Shown: in pieces, positions 43,517-55,921 of the stretch | Numbering within the stretch: position 1 is the first letter of the stretch | Layout of the letters: every line of letters starts with the position of its first letter | NCBI RefSeq assembly: GCF_030272615.1 | Contig: NC_081411.1 | Span: forward strand, 825,090,397 to 825,154,396 | Direction: 5' to 3' | Source of the DNA: Cryptomeria japonica | Taxonomy: Eukaryota; Streptophyta; Pinopsida; Cupressales; Cupressaceae | DNA: 64,000 nucleotides | Made by a program: the position numbers and the translations under genes | Notes under the pieces: model-generated | What the model was told of the DNA's origin: nothing | The model's database searches: none | Seen by the model: only the letters and a program-made list of their open reading frames with translations

Positions 43517-44560
43517 ATGGTGACCAATGTAGAACTAGCTAAGAAGGTTGAGAACCACGGAGAGGAAAATAGGGCACTCAGAGAAAGACTAGATCAACTA
43601 GCAATGAAACTAGCTGAAGTAGAAGTCAAAACTTAAGAGGTCCAGGATAAGGTTGGAGATTAGGGTAAAATGATGGAAATAGAGGAGGAAGTCCCCATGC
43701 CCGACCCTGTCATTGAGTAAGAACCATTCTTGAAAGCCTTGAGAGCTATGAGTGGTAAGACCTTAGAAGGAGTGGCCCTTTTCAGTGGGAAGATGGATCT
43801 AGATGCTCTAATAGAGTGGATTGAAGGGTTAGAAAACCATTTTGAGTGTGATGAAGTGATTGAAGTACAAAAGGTTAAGGTGGCAAAATCAAGGCTGAGG
43901 GGGGCAGCCTTAACTTGGTGGAAGTTCATCCAAGAGGAAAGGGTGAAAGTAGGTAAGCAGCCACTAGCCACTTAGAAAGCAATGGTAGCCAAAATCAAGG
44001 AGACCTACCTTCTTGAAGACTATGAAATACAACTTCACCGAAAAAGACAAAATTTGAGACAAAAAGACCTAGATGTTAGTAGCTACACTGAAGAGTTTCA
44101 AAAACTGTGCATGAGATCTAGAGTAGTAGAGGATGAGAGCATAAAAGTGGCAAGGTACTTGAATGGGTTAATATGGAAAATCTAGGAAGAGATGAGCTTG
44201 TTATGCCCACAAACAGTCCACAAGTGCTATCAATTGGCACTTAAAGTGGAAGAGAAAGGTAGGAGAAAGCAAGAACAAAACAATAGAGAAAGAGGTAGGG
44301 GAAGAGATGGTAGAGGTCATAGAGTAGTTTTGGGGGAAGGAACATAGATCAATGATCCTAGGGAGAGTCTAAACTTATTGAGAAAAGTGGGGATTCTCAA
44401 AGAAAACCCAACTATAGGGGTAGGGGATCAAGCAACCCGAGTAGAGGTAGATCTAATGGACCAGGGAGGGGTCCTACTTCTCAACCATGAAGTGCTACAA
44501 CTACCAAAAGTTGGGCCACCCTGCCTATAGATGCCCAAAGAAGCCTAGTTCATCCTATGG
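43517..44560 (+). pseudogene. chromovirus D gag
   Basis: The ATG at 43517 starts a helical N-terminus (NRALRERLDQLAMKLAEVE). The capsid-like core has VALFSGKMDLDALIEWI, LRGAALTWWKFIQEERV, KIKETYLLEDYEIQL and SSYTEEFQKLCMRSRV. Stops lie near 43634, 43661, 43718, 43973 and 44183. An Arg/Gly-rich stretch is followed by a frameshift near 44340-44480. The knuckle then reads CYNYQKLGHPAYRC, with the second Cys replaced by Tyr. The remainder is in frame with pol. Confidence 0.85.
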
Positions 44561-47500
44561 AGGTGAAAAGAGGGTAAATTATGTTCAGGAAGATGGAGGT
44601 AATACCAGAACTTCAACATTGAACCACCTAGCTTGTAAAGATGGAGAGAGTTTGATGATCAAGAGAGTGTTAATGAAGAAGCCACATAGTACAGAGGCCT
44701 CACAAAGAAGAGAATTGTTCAGGATCAAGTGTAAAATCATGGGAAAGGTGTGTAAGGTGATCATAGATTCGGGATCCACAGATAACATCATATCAGAAGA
44801 AGCAGTAAGCAAATTGAAACTACCTAGGATACAACACAAGGAGCCATACAAAGTCACCTGGTTGAATAAGGGACAACATGTGTTGGTAAATGAGCAAGCC
44901 TGGGTAGGTTTCCACATTGGGGGATATGTAGATAGAATCCTATGTGACATCCTTCCTATGGATGCTTGCCACCTGCTGTTGGGTAGACCATGGCAGTTTG
45001 ACCGCAAAGCACAACATGATGGGGAAAGAAAATCCTATTCATTTCAGAAAGATGGACTAACCTATCAGATCCAATTCCTCATTGAGGAAGGAGAGAGCAG
45101 CAACAAAGTACCTACCATCTTGTTAGTGAATGAGAAAGAGTTCATAAAAACACTAGAAGAGGGTGAAGGAATAGGATTTGCACTCATAGTGAAGCCTAAG
45201 GAAGAAAAGGTAGAAAAGAAAGTTGAGATACCATATGAGGTACAACAAATCCTTGATAACTTCAAACAAATAATCAATGATGGTACACCTATAGCCTTAC
45301 CACCTCCTAGAGCCATTAGTCATCAGATTGACTTCATACTTGGAGCCTCTTTGCCCAATAAGGCAACCTACAAGATGACCCCTGAACAAAACAAAGAGGT
45401 AGCAAGACAAATACAAGAACTCTTAGACCAAGGGCTGATTAGGAAGAGCATTAGTCCTTGTGCAGTACCTACAGTGTTGGCACCTAAGAAGGGTGGAACA
45501 TGGAGACTTTTTATAGATTCCAGAGCCATAAACAAGATCACCATCAAATACAGATTCCCCATACCCATGATAGAGGACTTGATGGATTATTTGGGGGGTG
45601 CACAGTATTTCAGTAAGATTGATTTGAAGAGTGGCTACCATTAGATAAGAATCAAAGAGGGGAATGAGTGGAAGACAACTTTCAACACAAATGAGGGACT
45701 CTATGAGTGGCTAGTCATGCCTTTTGGACTCTCTAATGCTCCCAGCACATTCATGAGACTCATTAATGAAGTTTTACATGATTTCATTGGCAAATTTGTT
45801 GTAGTGTATTTAGATGATATTCTTATTTTCAGCAAGACTAAGGAAGAGCACTTACAACATTTAGCCAATGTTTTGAAACAATTATTTGATGAACAGCTAA
45901 CCATTAATCTTGAAAAATGTGATTTTATGAAGAAAGAATTGGTCTATCTTGGTTTTGTTGTATCAGGAGGCAATTTGAAAATGGATCAATCTAAAGTTGC
46001 AGCAATAACCAGTTGGTCAACTCCTAAGACAGCTAGTGATGTCAGAAGCTTCCATGGTTTGGCATAGTTTTACAGAAAGTTCATCAAGGGATTCAGTGAG
46101 ATTTGTGCTCCAATGTTAGACACCATCAAAGGGGGTGTAAAGGTAAAGTTTCAATGGACAAGTGCAGCCAATAAGGGGTTCAAATTGTTGAAAACTAAAG
46201 TAGCTACTCAACTAGTGCTCATTTTACCTAGTTTTGATAAGCTTTTTACTATTGAATGTGATGCTAGCAATATTGTAGTAGGAGCTGTTTTAAGTGAAGA
46301 AAATAGACTAGTTGCATTCTTTAGTGAGAAATTGAATGAAGAAAAGAAAAAGTACTCTTCCTATGATTTAGAAATTTATGCATTAGTACAAGCACTTAGG
46401 AAATGGAGACACTATCTTCTTCCTATGGAATTTGTTGTTTACACATATAATTAGGCACTCAGTTTCTTGAACTCACAGGATAAACTGAATCATAGGCATG
46501 TTAAATGGGTAGAATATTTACAAGCTTACACTTTTACTCTTAAGCATAAGAAGGGTCAATTGAATAAAGTAGCACATGCTTTGAGTAGAAGGTTGTTAAC
46601 TATTCATGAGATTCAAGTTTTGAGCATTGGTATTGATAGTTTCAAAGACATGTATCCTACTGATGATGATTTTGCTGAAGCTTATAAAGTTTGTCAAGAT
46701 TTTGAGAATAATTTCCATGGTGCATATGCTGATTTCACTTTGTAGGATGGTTTTTTATTCAAGGGTGGACAATTGTGTGTTCCAAAGGGTTCTATGAGAG
46801 AGAACCTCATTCAAGAGAAGCACAATAGGTGCTTAAGTGGACATTTAAGTCTCAATAAGACCTTAGAGCTAGTTCAAAGGTTCTATTATTAGCCTAAGAT
46901 GCAGAGAGACATCAGGAGGTATGTTGAGTAGTGCTTGGTATGCCAAAAAGCAAAAGGTAATTCCTCTAATTCTGGTTTATATCAGCCTCTTCCCATTCCA
47001 CATAGGCCTTGGGATTGCATTAGCATGGATTTTGTAGTGGGATTGCCTAGAACTCAAGCAGGATTTGATAGCATCTTTGTAGTAGTTGATAGATTCAGCA
47101 AAATGGCTCACTTCATTCCTTGCAAGACAAAACATGATGCAAGTCATATTGCCTATTTGTTTTTCAAATAAGTTGTAAGAATTCATGGTTTGCCTACTAG
47201 CATTGTTTCAGATAGGGATGTTAAGTTTCTTGGTCATTTCTGGAAAACATTGTGGAAGAGATTGGGTACTAATCTCTCTTTTGGTTCAACTTATCATCCA
47301 CAAAATGATGGCCAAACTGAAGTTGTGAACATGTCTCTTGGAAACATGCTTAGGTGCTTGACAAAGGACTATGGGTAGAGTTGGAATCAGCTCATTCATC
47401 AAGCAGAATACGCCTATAATGATAGTGTTAACCGATCTACAGGTAAAAGTCCATTTGAAGTTGTTTATGGTATGCATCCAAGGGGTATAAAGGAGTTGAG

Positions 47501-48191
47501 GGATATCACTAACTTGCAGCATAAGAGTGGAACAACAGATGACATGGCTCACTCCATGAAGGAGGTTCATGAGCAAGTGAGACAAGCTCTCCAAGATACG
47601 TCTCAAAAAGTAAAGTCAAGAGTGGATGCTACAAAGAGAGATGTTCAGTTCTCCATAGGTGATTATGTGATGGTTCATTTGAACAAGGCAATGCTACAAA
47701 AGGGAGTTCCAAGAAAGCTTCAGATGAGGAAGATAGGCCCTTGCAAGATCTTGGCTAAGTATGGGTCTAATGCTTACAAAATTGATTTGCCTACTAATGT
47801 TTCTTTGTCACCCATTTTTAATGTTGCAGATCTGATTGCTTTCAAAGGGAAGCCACCTAAGGAGGTTCAAAGAGTTTCAGATGTTTCCAAATCCCTTTCC
47901 GATCTATCGCTCCCTTCTCTTTCTTTTCCCCAAGCAGAACAGGTTCTAGACTCTAGGACTCTCAAGAAGACAAGGAATCACACTTATATGGAGCATCTAA
48001 TCAAGTGGAAGGATCAACATACCTCAGAGGCCACTTGGATACCTAAATCTAACTCTCAGAAAGTTGGCATTCCTTCTTCTTTGCTGCCTCAAGGAGTCAC
48101 ACGACTTCTTTGTTTTTGGGGGAGTATGGTGCAGGAGCACCTAGTTAAAAAAACTCTCATTTTTGAGTATTTAATGCTTTTATGTTTGTAA
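44561..48191 (+). pseudogene. chromovirus D pol: PR, RT, RNase H, IN, chromodomain
   Basis: One frame runs throughout with in-frame stops. Protease: [80 protein letters not shown]. RNase H: TIECDASNIVVGAVL, YDLEIYALVQALRKWRHYL. Integrase: [15 protein letters not shown] (Asp), [14 protein letters not shown] (Asp), [15 protein letters not shown] (Glu). The chromodomain-like end is TYMEHLIKWKDQHTSEATWI, normally a chromatin targeting module. Six or so stops include SGYH*IRI, TYN*ALS, YY*PKM and KDYG*SWN. The final open stretch reads through the polypurine tract and 65 bases into the 3' LTR before stopping. Confidence 0.92.
48112..48126 (+). promoter_or_regulatory. chromovirus D polypurine tract
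   Basis: TTTTTGGGGGAGTA directly precedes the 3' LTR start TGGTGCAGG. It lies inside the last pol frame. Confidence 0.85.
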
Positions 48192-50288
48192 ATTCTTATT
48201 TTAGGTTGATTATGTTGTTTTAGGTTGTTTTGGGTCATATTGAGTGGTTTTGATCTCATTTTGGGCTCTAGAGATCAAGTTTTGCCTTTTAGGCCTTGAG
48301 TTGACAATTTTTGGCAAAAATGTGCAAAATTGCCAAAAAGGTCTCCTAATGTCTTCAAGAGCATTGAAACATGTTTTTTAAGTGTTTTTAAACATGTCTA
48401 AGTTGTTAAGGCAAGTTGATAAGGCTAGGTTGTCAAAAATGCCTTTTTGAGCAAGAAAAATCGTCATTTGGCTTGAAAAGTTGTCAAAATTATCATTTTC
48501 TTGCAAAATGAAGTTATTGAAGCCTCATGTCTATACTAGGGCTTGAAAACCAACTGGAGAAACTATATAAGGCCTCCCTTTTCCTTGGAAAGGGTTGGTG
48601 ATTGTATTTACAAGAGAATCTTAATAGAAATCATGCTTTCTTGGCTTTTATGAATGTTTTTCCTTCCTTTTGAATAACAATCTGTACTGTAGCTGTGAAA
48701 ATCCATACTGTACCTTCTTGGAAGTTGAAATTTTGATGTGATAAAGTTTCCAATGTAATTGTTTCATTGGTTTTTCATTTTCAAGGTGTTTGTACAAAAA
48801 TATTTGTAAATTGTGTACCTGCTGCCCTGCCAAGGGTTTGGAGTTGTAAAATGCATCAACTTGGTTGATCCAGGTCTAGGATCCCTCCAATGGATTCTTC
48901 CAAGTTGATTCATATGTATATAGTGTACATACATCTCTTTTTGTGCCAAAGAAGTGTTTTGAATATGTACTTGAGTGAATGCTAGGCAAGTGTTTGTCAT
49001 TTGGCTAGTAGCATAAACAAAACTCAAGGATCGCACTCAAAAGTAATTTGAGTGAGAAAATGAATGTGACAAAAGCCTGGAAATTTGGCCAAGGGAATTT
49101 AGTATCTTCTTGGATGGATATTTTAGCTTTTTCTTACTTAATCTTTCTCATTTTGTAATCAAATAGTGAGTTCATTGTTTTGATGACTTGTATGTGGCAA
49201 AATGCCCATGGAATGCTTGAAGAGAATAATCCAAGACTTGAATCATGAAGGAAATGTAATAGGAGGTGTGTTACATGTTTGAAGACTTCATTGAGGTGTT
49301 TTCCCAATTCCAAACTCTTCATTTTTGCAGGTCACAAAGTGCAATGTTGCTGACTGGTAAAAGAGCAGTGAATTTACTGTCACAGTGACAGTTTTCTGAT
49401 TTTTTAGTTAGTGTGCCAAGTGTTCGGAAAAATGACAAGTGGTAGTGGCTTGGTTAGTGTTCTCCAAGGTGTGGTAGACTTCCTCAGTCAATTTTAATCC
49501 TTGGTTCTTGAAGGAGTTGACAAATCAAACTTTGCAAGCTCAAAACCCTCACTAAACCCTCCTTTTGTGCCATAAAAAGTGGACAGTCATTAAACCTTCC
49601 TCATGGAGCACAAAAACTGAAAAATATTCAAGCATAGACCTCCTAAACAGCGTTAAAAACAAGTTTTATGGTTGTAATTCCCATCATTGGGCTAGGTGAG
49701 GAAAAAGGAGCCAATTAGGCCCCCACGAGCTAGTAGCCCTTTGTTGCATAACACACAAAAATGACCGCTTTTTATCAAGTGCATGAAATTGATAGCAAAG
49801 TGAAACTTGGGCTTATGAAACATGGTGTGAACAATACTAAGAACTCAAACAAGTGTTACTTGGGACCCCTAATCAGTGTGCAGCCTCATGTGGGGGTAGT
49901 TGATCTTAGTTGGTGAATTTGAGCAAGCCAAGGGTCAAGGACCTCAAACAAAATTGTGAGCATTCAAAGGTGAGCAATACCTTATTACCCCTACATTTCC
50001 ATGTGGAAGACCCCTATTACACTCTGAAACCTAAGGGAGAAGGCCCCAAGAACTAAGAATGAGAATGTGTAGTTGGAAGGGATAAGCAATTTGAGTAGAT
50101 CTGTGCATGGGCGAGAGCCATCACGTAAAATGGAGTTTATTAGGCAAGTGAACCATGGAGTACCTATTATTATAACAATAAGACAAATTGAGTAGTCATA
50201 CACAATAGACTCTACAAGTCTTTGGTAATAAATTGATCGTTTTGAGCAAATTAGCCTTGTGAGCACTTTCCTAGCAAGCTCCCTATCA
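48127..50288 (+). repeat. chromovirus D 3' LTR
   Basis: The LTR is 2,162 bp, with the same ends and TATA box as the 5' LTR. ACAAG follows. Confidence 0.95.
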
Positions 50289-52491
50289 ACAAGTATGTAA
50301 GGACTTTTGAGAATCAGTTTCAAAATGGACTTTGTTTTTTGTAACTTCGTGTGTAGGACAATGTTTTGTAGTTTTCCAAATCTGAGAACAATTGGTAGGT
50401 ATGTATAGCTGACTTACTTAATTTTCATACAATCTCAGAAAATTCAGAGATTCGTGGGATAGGGCCTGAAATAGCCCAAGCGACTGACTCAATACTAATC
50501 TAGTACATCGATACATAAAAAAGTACAGAATACAATCTTAGGCTAGATAGTGGACTCCATTCAGTGAGGCCGTTATGAAATACCAAGACAAAATGAATAG
50601 ATAGAGAGTCTGGCAGCATTGGCTCCACTCCACGGCACACACTTCTCGGGCATGCCAGTCTGTCTTACCCCAAAGATCTGAGGATCTTATAGCTGAGGGA
50701 TTCTTGTATCATAGTGTAAGGTACATGAAGGATATCTATGGGGTATGATCCGCACTCCCAGAACCATTGAATGTAGGATTTTTGGCAACTAAATTGGTTT
50801 TTAGTATTAGGTTTTGAGGGGTCCCGATGCAACGATGGATTCTCAAAGAAAGCTACTTAAGGCTTTAGTTGAGCTTATCAATGTAGGGAAGGCCCCCACA
50901 TACATCGAATTCACTCAACACTCTAGCCGCTTGACTAGTATATTTTTATAGCGGCTCAAAAAACCCACTTGAGAGTACACTGGGAGAGATGATATCCCTA
51001 ACGCATCTGAATTAGAAGTACCTCTGTGGGGTGATGAAATCCCCAGTCAAAGATACACCTCACTACATAGAATAAAATAAAATTTGGATGTTGTTGTCAC
51101 CTCCCTTCTTTCTCCCAAGACCCTGAAGGCAGGTGGAAAGTCAGTTAGTGCAACAGTAGGTCCATCCCAGACACAATAAAAAGTTCTTTACCTTAAGAAA
51201 ATGAAAAATGATTTAATCTAATGTAGCTCGATTCACGTTCATTTTATAACCCAAATTTAGGTGTTAGATACGCATGTGCATGTCCATTTTAAACACCAAA
51301 TCCAAGTATGAAGGCATACATGTCAATTTTAACCATTTGTTGATTTTAAGCACCAAAAACCAAGTGTGAGATGCATGCATGTCAATTTTAGCCCATGTTC
51401 ATTTTAAGCACCAACAACGAGGTGTGAGATTATCCATGCATGTCCATTTTAGCCCATGTTCATTTTAAGAACCAACAATGAAGTTTGAGATTATCCATGC
51501 ATGTCAATTTTAGCCCATGTTCATTTTAAGCACCAACAATGAAGTGTGAGATTATCCATGCATGTCCATTTTAACTATTGTTGATTTTAAGCACTTAAAA
51601 ATGAAGTGTGAAGTGTGCATGCAAAAATAGTAATCTAATCCTCTCTGAAAATCTGCCACAAGCTATAAATAGAAGATTAGTAATGAAACCAAATTAATAG
51701 AAAATTTTACCTGTGTGTTTGCGTGATACTTACAGAGCGAATGCGTGAATCTGATAGAGCGAATGCGTAAATCTGATAGATTAAACATGTGATGATATCT
51801 GGTCGATTGTGTAGCACTAACAGGTCAATTGCGTGACAGAAGGCAGACAACAACACAAGTTCAAAACTAAAAAAAAAAGAAAAACTAAACCTAATCAGGA
51901 ACCTGCAAAACCAATTGTGAAGCCCTAGCCAAATTTCTCATCATCCATTCAATATGATCTATTAATTAGATCATATTTAACTGTATAAGAAAGAACTAGG
52001 CTATTATATCTGTGTAAGGCCAGTTGTTCTTTTGAATCCTGTATCAATTTTTCTGCCTAAAGAACCCTTTGATAGCGTTTGGCTTCTCTCCTTTGTTGTT
52101 TTGTCTTTCTTGCACCTGAAATCTTGAACTGAAGTTTTCTTGCCATAAACTATATTAATCAAATCATAAAATAAAAAGCAATTTGATCTCGGATTAACCA
52201 AATTTAAGACAAAATTAAACAGAACAGATAATAGAGGGAAGAAAAATTTAAACAACAAAGCTTCCTGCGAATGCGTGATCCAGAAAGGGCGATTGCGCGA
52301 TCTAGACAGGGCGAATGCGTGACCCCAAAGGATCGAATGTGTGATGCTGTCTATATGATTGCGTGACGATGAATGCTCGATTGAGTGAAGGAAAAATCTT
52401 TTCTCAAAATTCGTGCAACCTGAAAAAAATGAAAAGTCCGCACAATCTGCAAAAATCACATAGAAAAATAATGAAGGTTAAATTGATGTTA
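50289..52491 (-). other. Tat-C leader, upstream part
   Basis: This is leader between the primer site and the point where chromovirus D landed; it resumes at 41298-40514. It is non-coding with many stops. It holds a repeat block at 51235-51625 and clusters of GCGAATGCGTGA-like words at 51720-51850 and 52260-52390. A 151-codon frame at 52004-52459 is not like any protein I know. Confidence 0.6.
51235..51625 (+). repeat. direct repeats, about 60-70 bp, five to six units
   Basis: Units carry the phrases GCATGTCCATTTTAGCCCAT and GTTCATTTTAAGCACCAAC, then GAAGTGTGAGATTATCCAT. The middle units are best conserved and the flanking units more diverged. They lie in the Tat-C leader. Confidence 0.8.
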
Positions 52492-52510
52492 GTTCACGCC
52501 GGGTTCACCA
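52492..52510 (-). promoter_or_regulatory. Tat-C candidate primer binding site
   Basis: Three bases after the 5' LTR end, the minus strand reads TGGTGAACCCGGCGTGAAC. It starts with TGG, as a complement of a tRNA CCA end must, but is not the initiator-Met type used by the other elements here. I cannot name the tRNA. Confidence 0.6.
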
Positions 52511-52513
52511 AAA

Positions 52514-53750
52514 TGTCATATATGTAAAATTCATCTTAAAACAAGTAATCAATTAGAAACAAGGGAAATCACGAATCCCTTCTAACCAAAGAATTTAACA
52601 AATAAGACAATGGAATAACACAATCAAGCAAATAGGAACTAAAATAATCAAATGAAATCAAAATTCCCTATCCCAAGATCGCGTATGGCTTCCATTGCTC
52701 TTCTCCTCTTCATGGTATGACGACTCTCAGATATTGTGCTAGTAACCTGCAAGTGACACAAAGATTCAAAGTTTGTGATTATTGAAAATGGAGATTAGAT
52801 GCTCAATTTATAGATTTTTGGAGAAGATTGATTGAAAGGTGGAACAGATTGATCAAGAGGTGGAACTTAGGTGAGCTCAAATGAAAATTGATAGTTGAAC
52901 TGCTGATTGTAGGAGTGAAACTCAATAGATTGACTAGATTAATTGAGTCAACTGATTGAGAAAAAGTTGATTGAAGGAAGAAAAAGAATGATTGGTGGAA
53001 ATAAAGAAGATGACACAAAAAGCTTAATTTAGAAAAAGCTAACTGAAAGATGGAAATAGAAGTTGAAGAGATAAATGATTTAATTAATTAATTAATTGAG
53101 CATGTGCTTGCATTTGGATTTTGATTTCCAATTTAATCTTTGCATGAGATATTAATTCAAATAATTGAATTTATTAATTCAATTTAGTACTTGAATATAT
53201 TTAGAACTTGACTTTGATTTTCAATTTGGTTTTTGAAATCATGCACATGTATTTGAATTTGGAAGAAATTAGAAGAATATGAAATTAAATGAAATTATAA
53301 TTTAGGGATCTAGAAATGGAAGAATTAATTAGTCAATTAAATAATTTAAAGAAAATATTTGATTATTTAGAAATGGACTTTAATTAAATAATAAAGATTA
53401 TTTAATTTAAAGAATTAAATCATAATTAATTAAATAATAAATATTTAATTAATATTTAGAAAAGGGTTGAATGATTAGATGATTAGAGATCGAAATTGAG
53501 AATTAATTTATTTAAATAATAAAGATTATTTAAATTGGGGAATTAATTAGAATTAATTAAATAATAAATATTTAATTAATAAGAAAATGATTAAAATGAT
53601 TAAATGATGATAAAATAAGAAATAGAATAATTAGTAAGATTATGAGGAAATATGAAATTAGAAGAATATGATTAATTAAATTAATTAAATAATTAAAGAA
53701 TTAGAGGACTAAATAGTACATGATCAATGAGACATTTTAAGGTGTCTACA
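52514..53750 (-). repeat. Tat-C 5' LTR
   Basis: The LTR is 1,237 bp, with the same ends as the 3' LTR at 25947-27217. It is shorter mainly through small indels in the TTAATTAA-rich part. Confidence 0.9.
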
Positions 53751-54574
53751 TTTTGATTATTGGTACAATCGAGTTTGCATATTTGCTATTACTAGAAAAT
53801 AGGTCTAAGTTATGGACTGGCAAGCGTTATCTATTCAAATCAGCATGACACATTATGGAGATGATTCATTATTATTGTAAATGCATTAAGCCAACATCAT
53901 GCATCACATATTGATTCATTTGTAATTTATTTAATTGTAATATCTTAGTGAGCTGACCTACACATTTGGTCTTAGATTTTGGTATATTTGTAAGATCTCA
54001 TTTGTGAGATTATGTAGAGGATAGTAAAAAAGGATTGTTATAAGGTATATGTGAACATAAGTAGAGCTATACACACATACATCATTTGAAGATTCAAGGA
54101 AGGTATGAGGAAGACAATCAGAGCTTAACTGGTATTGAATCCAGCATATGAAGATGCTATTTTGAGTAGTACATTATCATTGGATTTAACCATCCAACTA
54201 TAGTCAATGTGACTCCCATTTTGTGTTTGAGCAGTGAGGTCTAGGCAGTTGGCCTTTTGGCATGTGCAGACCCCATTTGTACACACATACTATCTGCAGT
54301 AGTATCATCTAATTGTGGGTAAGGTTTCCCACCACGGTTTTTCCCCTTACAGGGTTTCCACGTACAAATAACTATGTTATATGTTGTGTATGTTATTTGT
54401 CTTTCAGTTTCATGCATTAAACTTTATCGGTACTGTCATTAACTGCTAAACTGTCTACCGACATTAAAGTTTGGTTTATCGGTATTATGCACTAAGTTTG
54501 GTTAAAGTATAATTGGGTTGAAATTAATAGACAAATGATTCACCCCCCCTCTTAGTTGCCTCCAAGTCCTAACA
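53751..54574 (+). repeat. copia-B 5' LTR, right part
   Basis: This continues the LTR left at 25946: GATTATTGGTACAATCGAG, then GGCAAGCGTTATCTATTC, ending AGTTGCCTCCAAGTCCTAACA. It aligns with the inner part of the copia-A LTR. The joined LTR is about 1,057 bp, against 1,050 for copia-A. Confidence 0.9.
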
Positions 54575-54589
54575 ATTCGTATCAGAGCT
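54575..54589 (+). promoter_or_regulatory. copia-B primer binding site
   Basis: ATTCGTATCAGAGCT lies where ATTGGTATCAGAGCT is expected. One base differs from the initiator-Met complement. Confidence 0.8.
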
Positions 54590-54639
54590 AAGTCCTCTTT
54601 TTGCAGAAGTCAGAAGCTTTTGGGAAATTCAAATTATTC

Positions 54640-54882
54640 AAGGTAATGGTAAAGAATGAAATTGGTAAGAAAATAAAATGTTTGAGATCAAATCAAGGAG
54701 GTGAATTCATCTAAGGAATTTAATACATTTTGTGAAGTGAATGGAATCAGAAGACAATTATCAACACCTCAGACACCCCAGCAAAATGGAGTTGTGGAAA
54801 GGAAGAACATAACTATTTTGGATGCAGCTAGAAGCATGATATCAGAAGCAAAGCTACCTCATGTATATTGGAGAGAAGTAGT
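54640..54882 (+). pseudogene. copia-B integrase core fragment
   Basis: Coding begins abruptly about 50 bases after the primer site, inside the integrase core: IKCLRSNQGGEF (normally RSDNGGEF, so the second catalytic Asp is Asn), one stop, then KEFNTFCEVNGIRRQLSTPQ, TPQQNGVVERKN with the catalytic Glu, and AARSMISEAKLPHVYWRE. Gag, protease and the start of integrase are missing, so copia-B has a large internal deletion. The frame is then cut at 54883 by the LTR of Tat-E. Confidence 0.85.
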
Positions 54883-55669
54883 TGTATATGGTGAAAATGG
54901 ATAACAACAATAATATTGAGAGACTAAATGAATTCAACCACAAAACCCTAGCTTAACAAAAACAAAGATCCACCATAACATATGAAGATTACCTAAGACA
55001 ATGCAAATCAAATGAAATCACAAAGATTATACCATCACATGTCCAATAGGGTTTGGATCTCCATTCTTCCTATCTCCATTGATCTTGCTTGATATATTTG
55101 CTCTCAGATTTTATGTGCACAAGAGCTCAACAAAGAACGGAAATGTGGTTGCAAGTAGGATCGCATATGAAAGTGCAAAAGGCGTAGTGTAGTCGAGTGC
55201 GTAATTGAGTTAGGGTTTGATAATGAAGGAATCATCTCCTTATATAGAAGACACCATAAGAAATGGAGGGATAAGATTGAGAGATGTAAAAGATAAATGG
55301 TCGGCTATGATTAGAGGGTAGGTAGAAGAAATAATAAAATAATGAAAGGGTAGGTAGTGTAGGAATTAAGAGATGAATGACATGTGTCATTGGAGGAAAA
55401 GATTAATGAATTAATTAAATAAATAAAGATTTATTTAATTAATAGAAGAAGTGGGATCAATTAAATAAATACAATATTTATTTAATTTAGGAAAAGGATA
55501 ATTTAAATAAATAAATGAATTTTTTAAAATGAGAAATAAGGTTAGAAAAGGATAAATGAATTAATTAAATAAATAAAGATTTATTTAATTAATAGAAAAA
55601 TTAGGCTTAAGATAATTAAATAAATAAAGATATTTATTTAATTAGACATGACAATTTTAGGTGTCTACA
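54883..55669 (-). repeat. Tat-E 3' LTR
   Basis: The LTR is 787 bp. On the minus strand it starts TGTAGACACCTAAAATTGTC and ends TCCATTTTCACCATATACA. The first 15 or so bases match the Tat-C LTR, and the half nearer that end is again rich in TTAATTAAATAAATA. Confidence 0.85.
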
Positions 55670-55683
55670 TTTTGCCCCTCTTT
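55670..55683 (-). promoter_or_regulatory. Tat-E polypurine tract
   Basis: The minus strand reads AAAGAGGGGCAAAA directly before the LTR, as in Tat-C. Confidence 0.9.
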
Positions 55684-55921
55684 AAGACAATGCAGCTTGT
55701 CACGTTGTTTCAAAGAAGATAAGATAAACTGATACAAAGTCACCCCAAGATGGGAATGATATGCCCCCTCAAGAGATTGGATGAATATGTCTGAAAAGAT
55801 CACAGACAATCTCTTGATAAGAAAGAAAGGCTAGAATGGACTGACAAGATAAAGTGACAGAGTCACGGGCTAAAGAAGACTGACTCAGGAGACAAGGGCT
55901 AGGGCTAGGGCTAGGGCAGTC

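Larger units (their letters stand above)
41304..50288 (+). mobile_element. chromovirus D: complete Ty3 element with perfect TSD
   Basis: The element is 8,985 bp with LTRs 41304-43463 and 48127-50288, flanked by ACAAG on both sides (41299-41303 and 50289-50293). It lies in the leader of Tat-C and is the innermost insertion of the nest. It has an initiator-Met-type primer site, a gag with one knuckle, then protease, RT, RNase H, integrase and a C-terminal chromodomain-like segment, and a polypurine tract. Coding is broken by one frameshift and about eight stops. The two LTRs are very similar by eye, so it is young relative to its hosts. Confidence 0.95.
25947..53750 (-). mobile_element. Tat-C: Ty3 Tat-lineage element with antisense PMD gene
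   Basis: The element is bounded by LTRs 25947-27217 (3') and 52514-53750 (5'), with target duplication ATTTG / TTTTG (25942-25946 and 53751-53755), in the LTR of copia-B. In its own direction the order is 5' LTR, primer site, long leader, gag, protease, G-patch-like segment, RT, RNase H, a second archaeal-type RNase H, integrase, a long 3' region and 3' LTR. The second RNase H puts it in the Tat lineage. The 3' region carries a PMD gene on the opposite strand. Its leader holds chromovirus D (41304-50288). Without D the element is about 18.8 kb. Confidence 0.9.

Noticed and set aside
52004-52459. 151-codon minus-strand frame in the Tat-C leader
   Set aside because: Low-complexity, Phe/Ser-rich, repeated GCGTGA words in the DNA, and no similarity I recognise.
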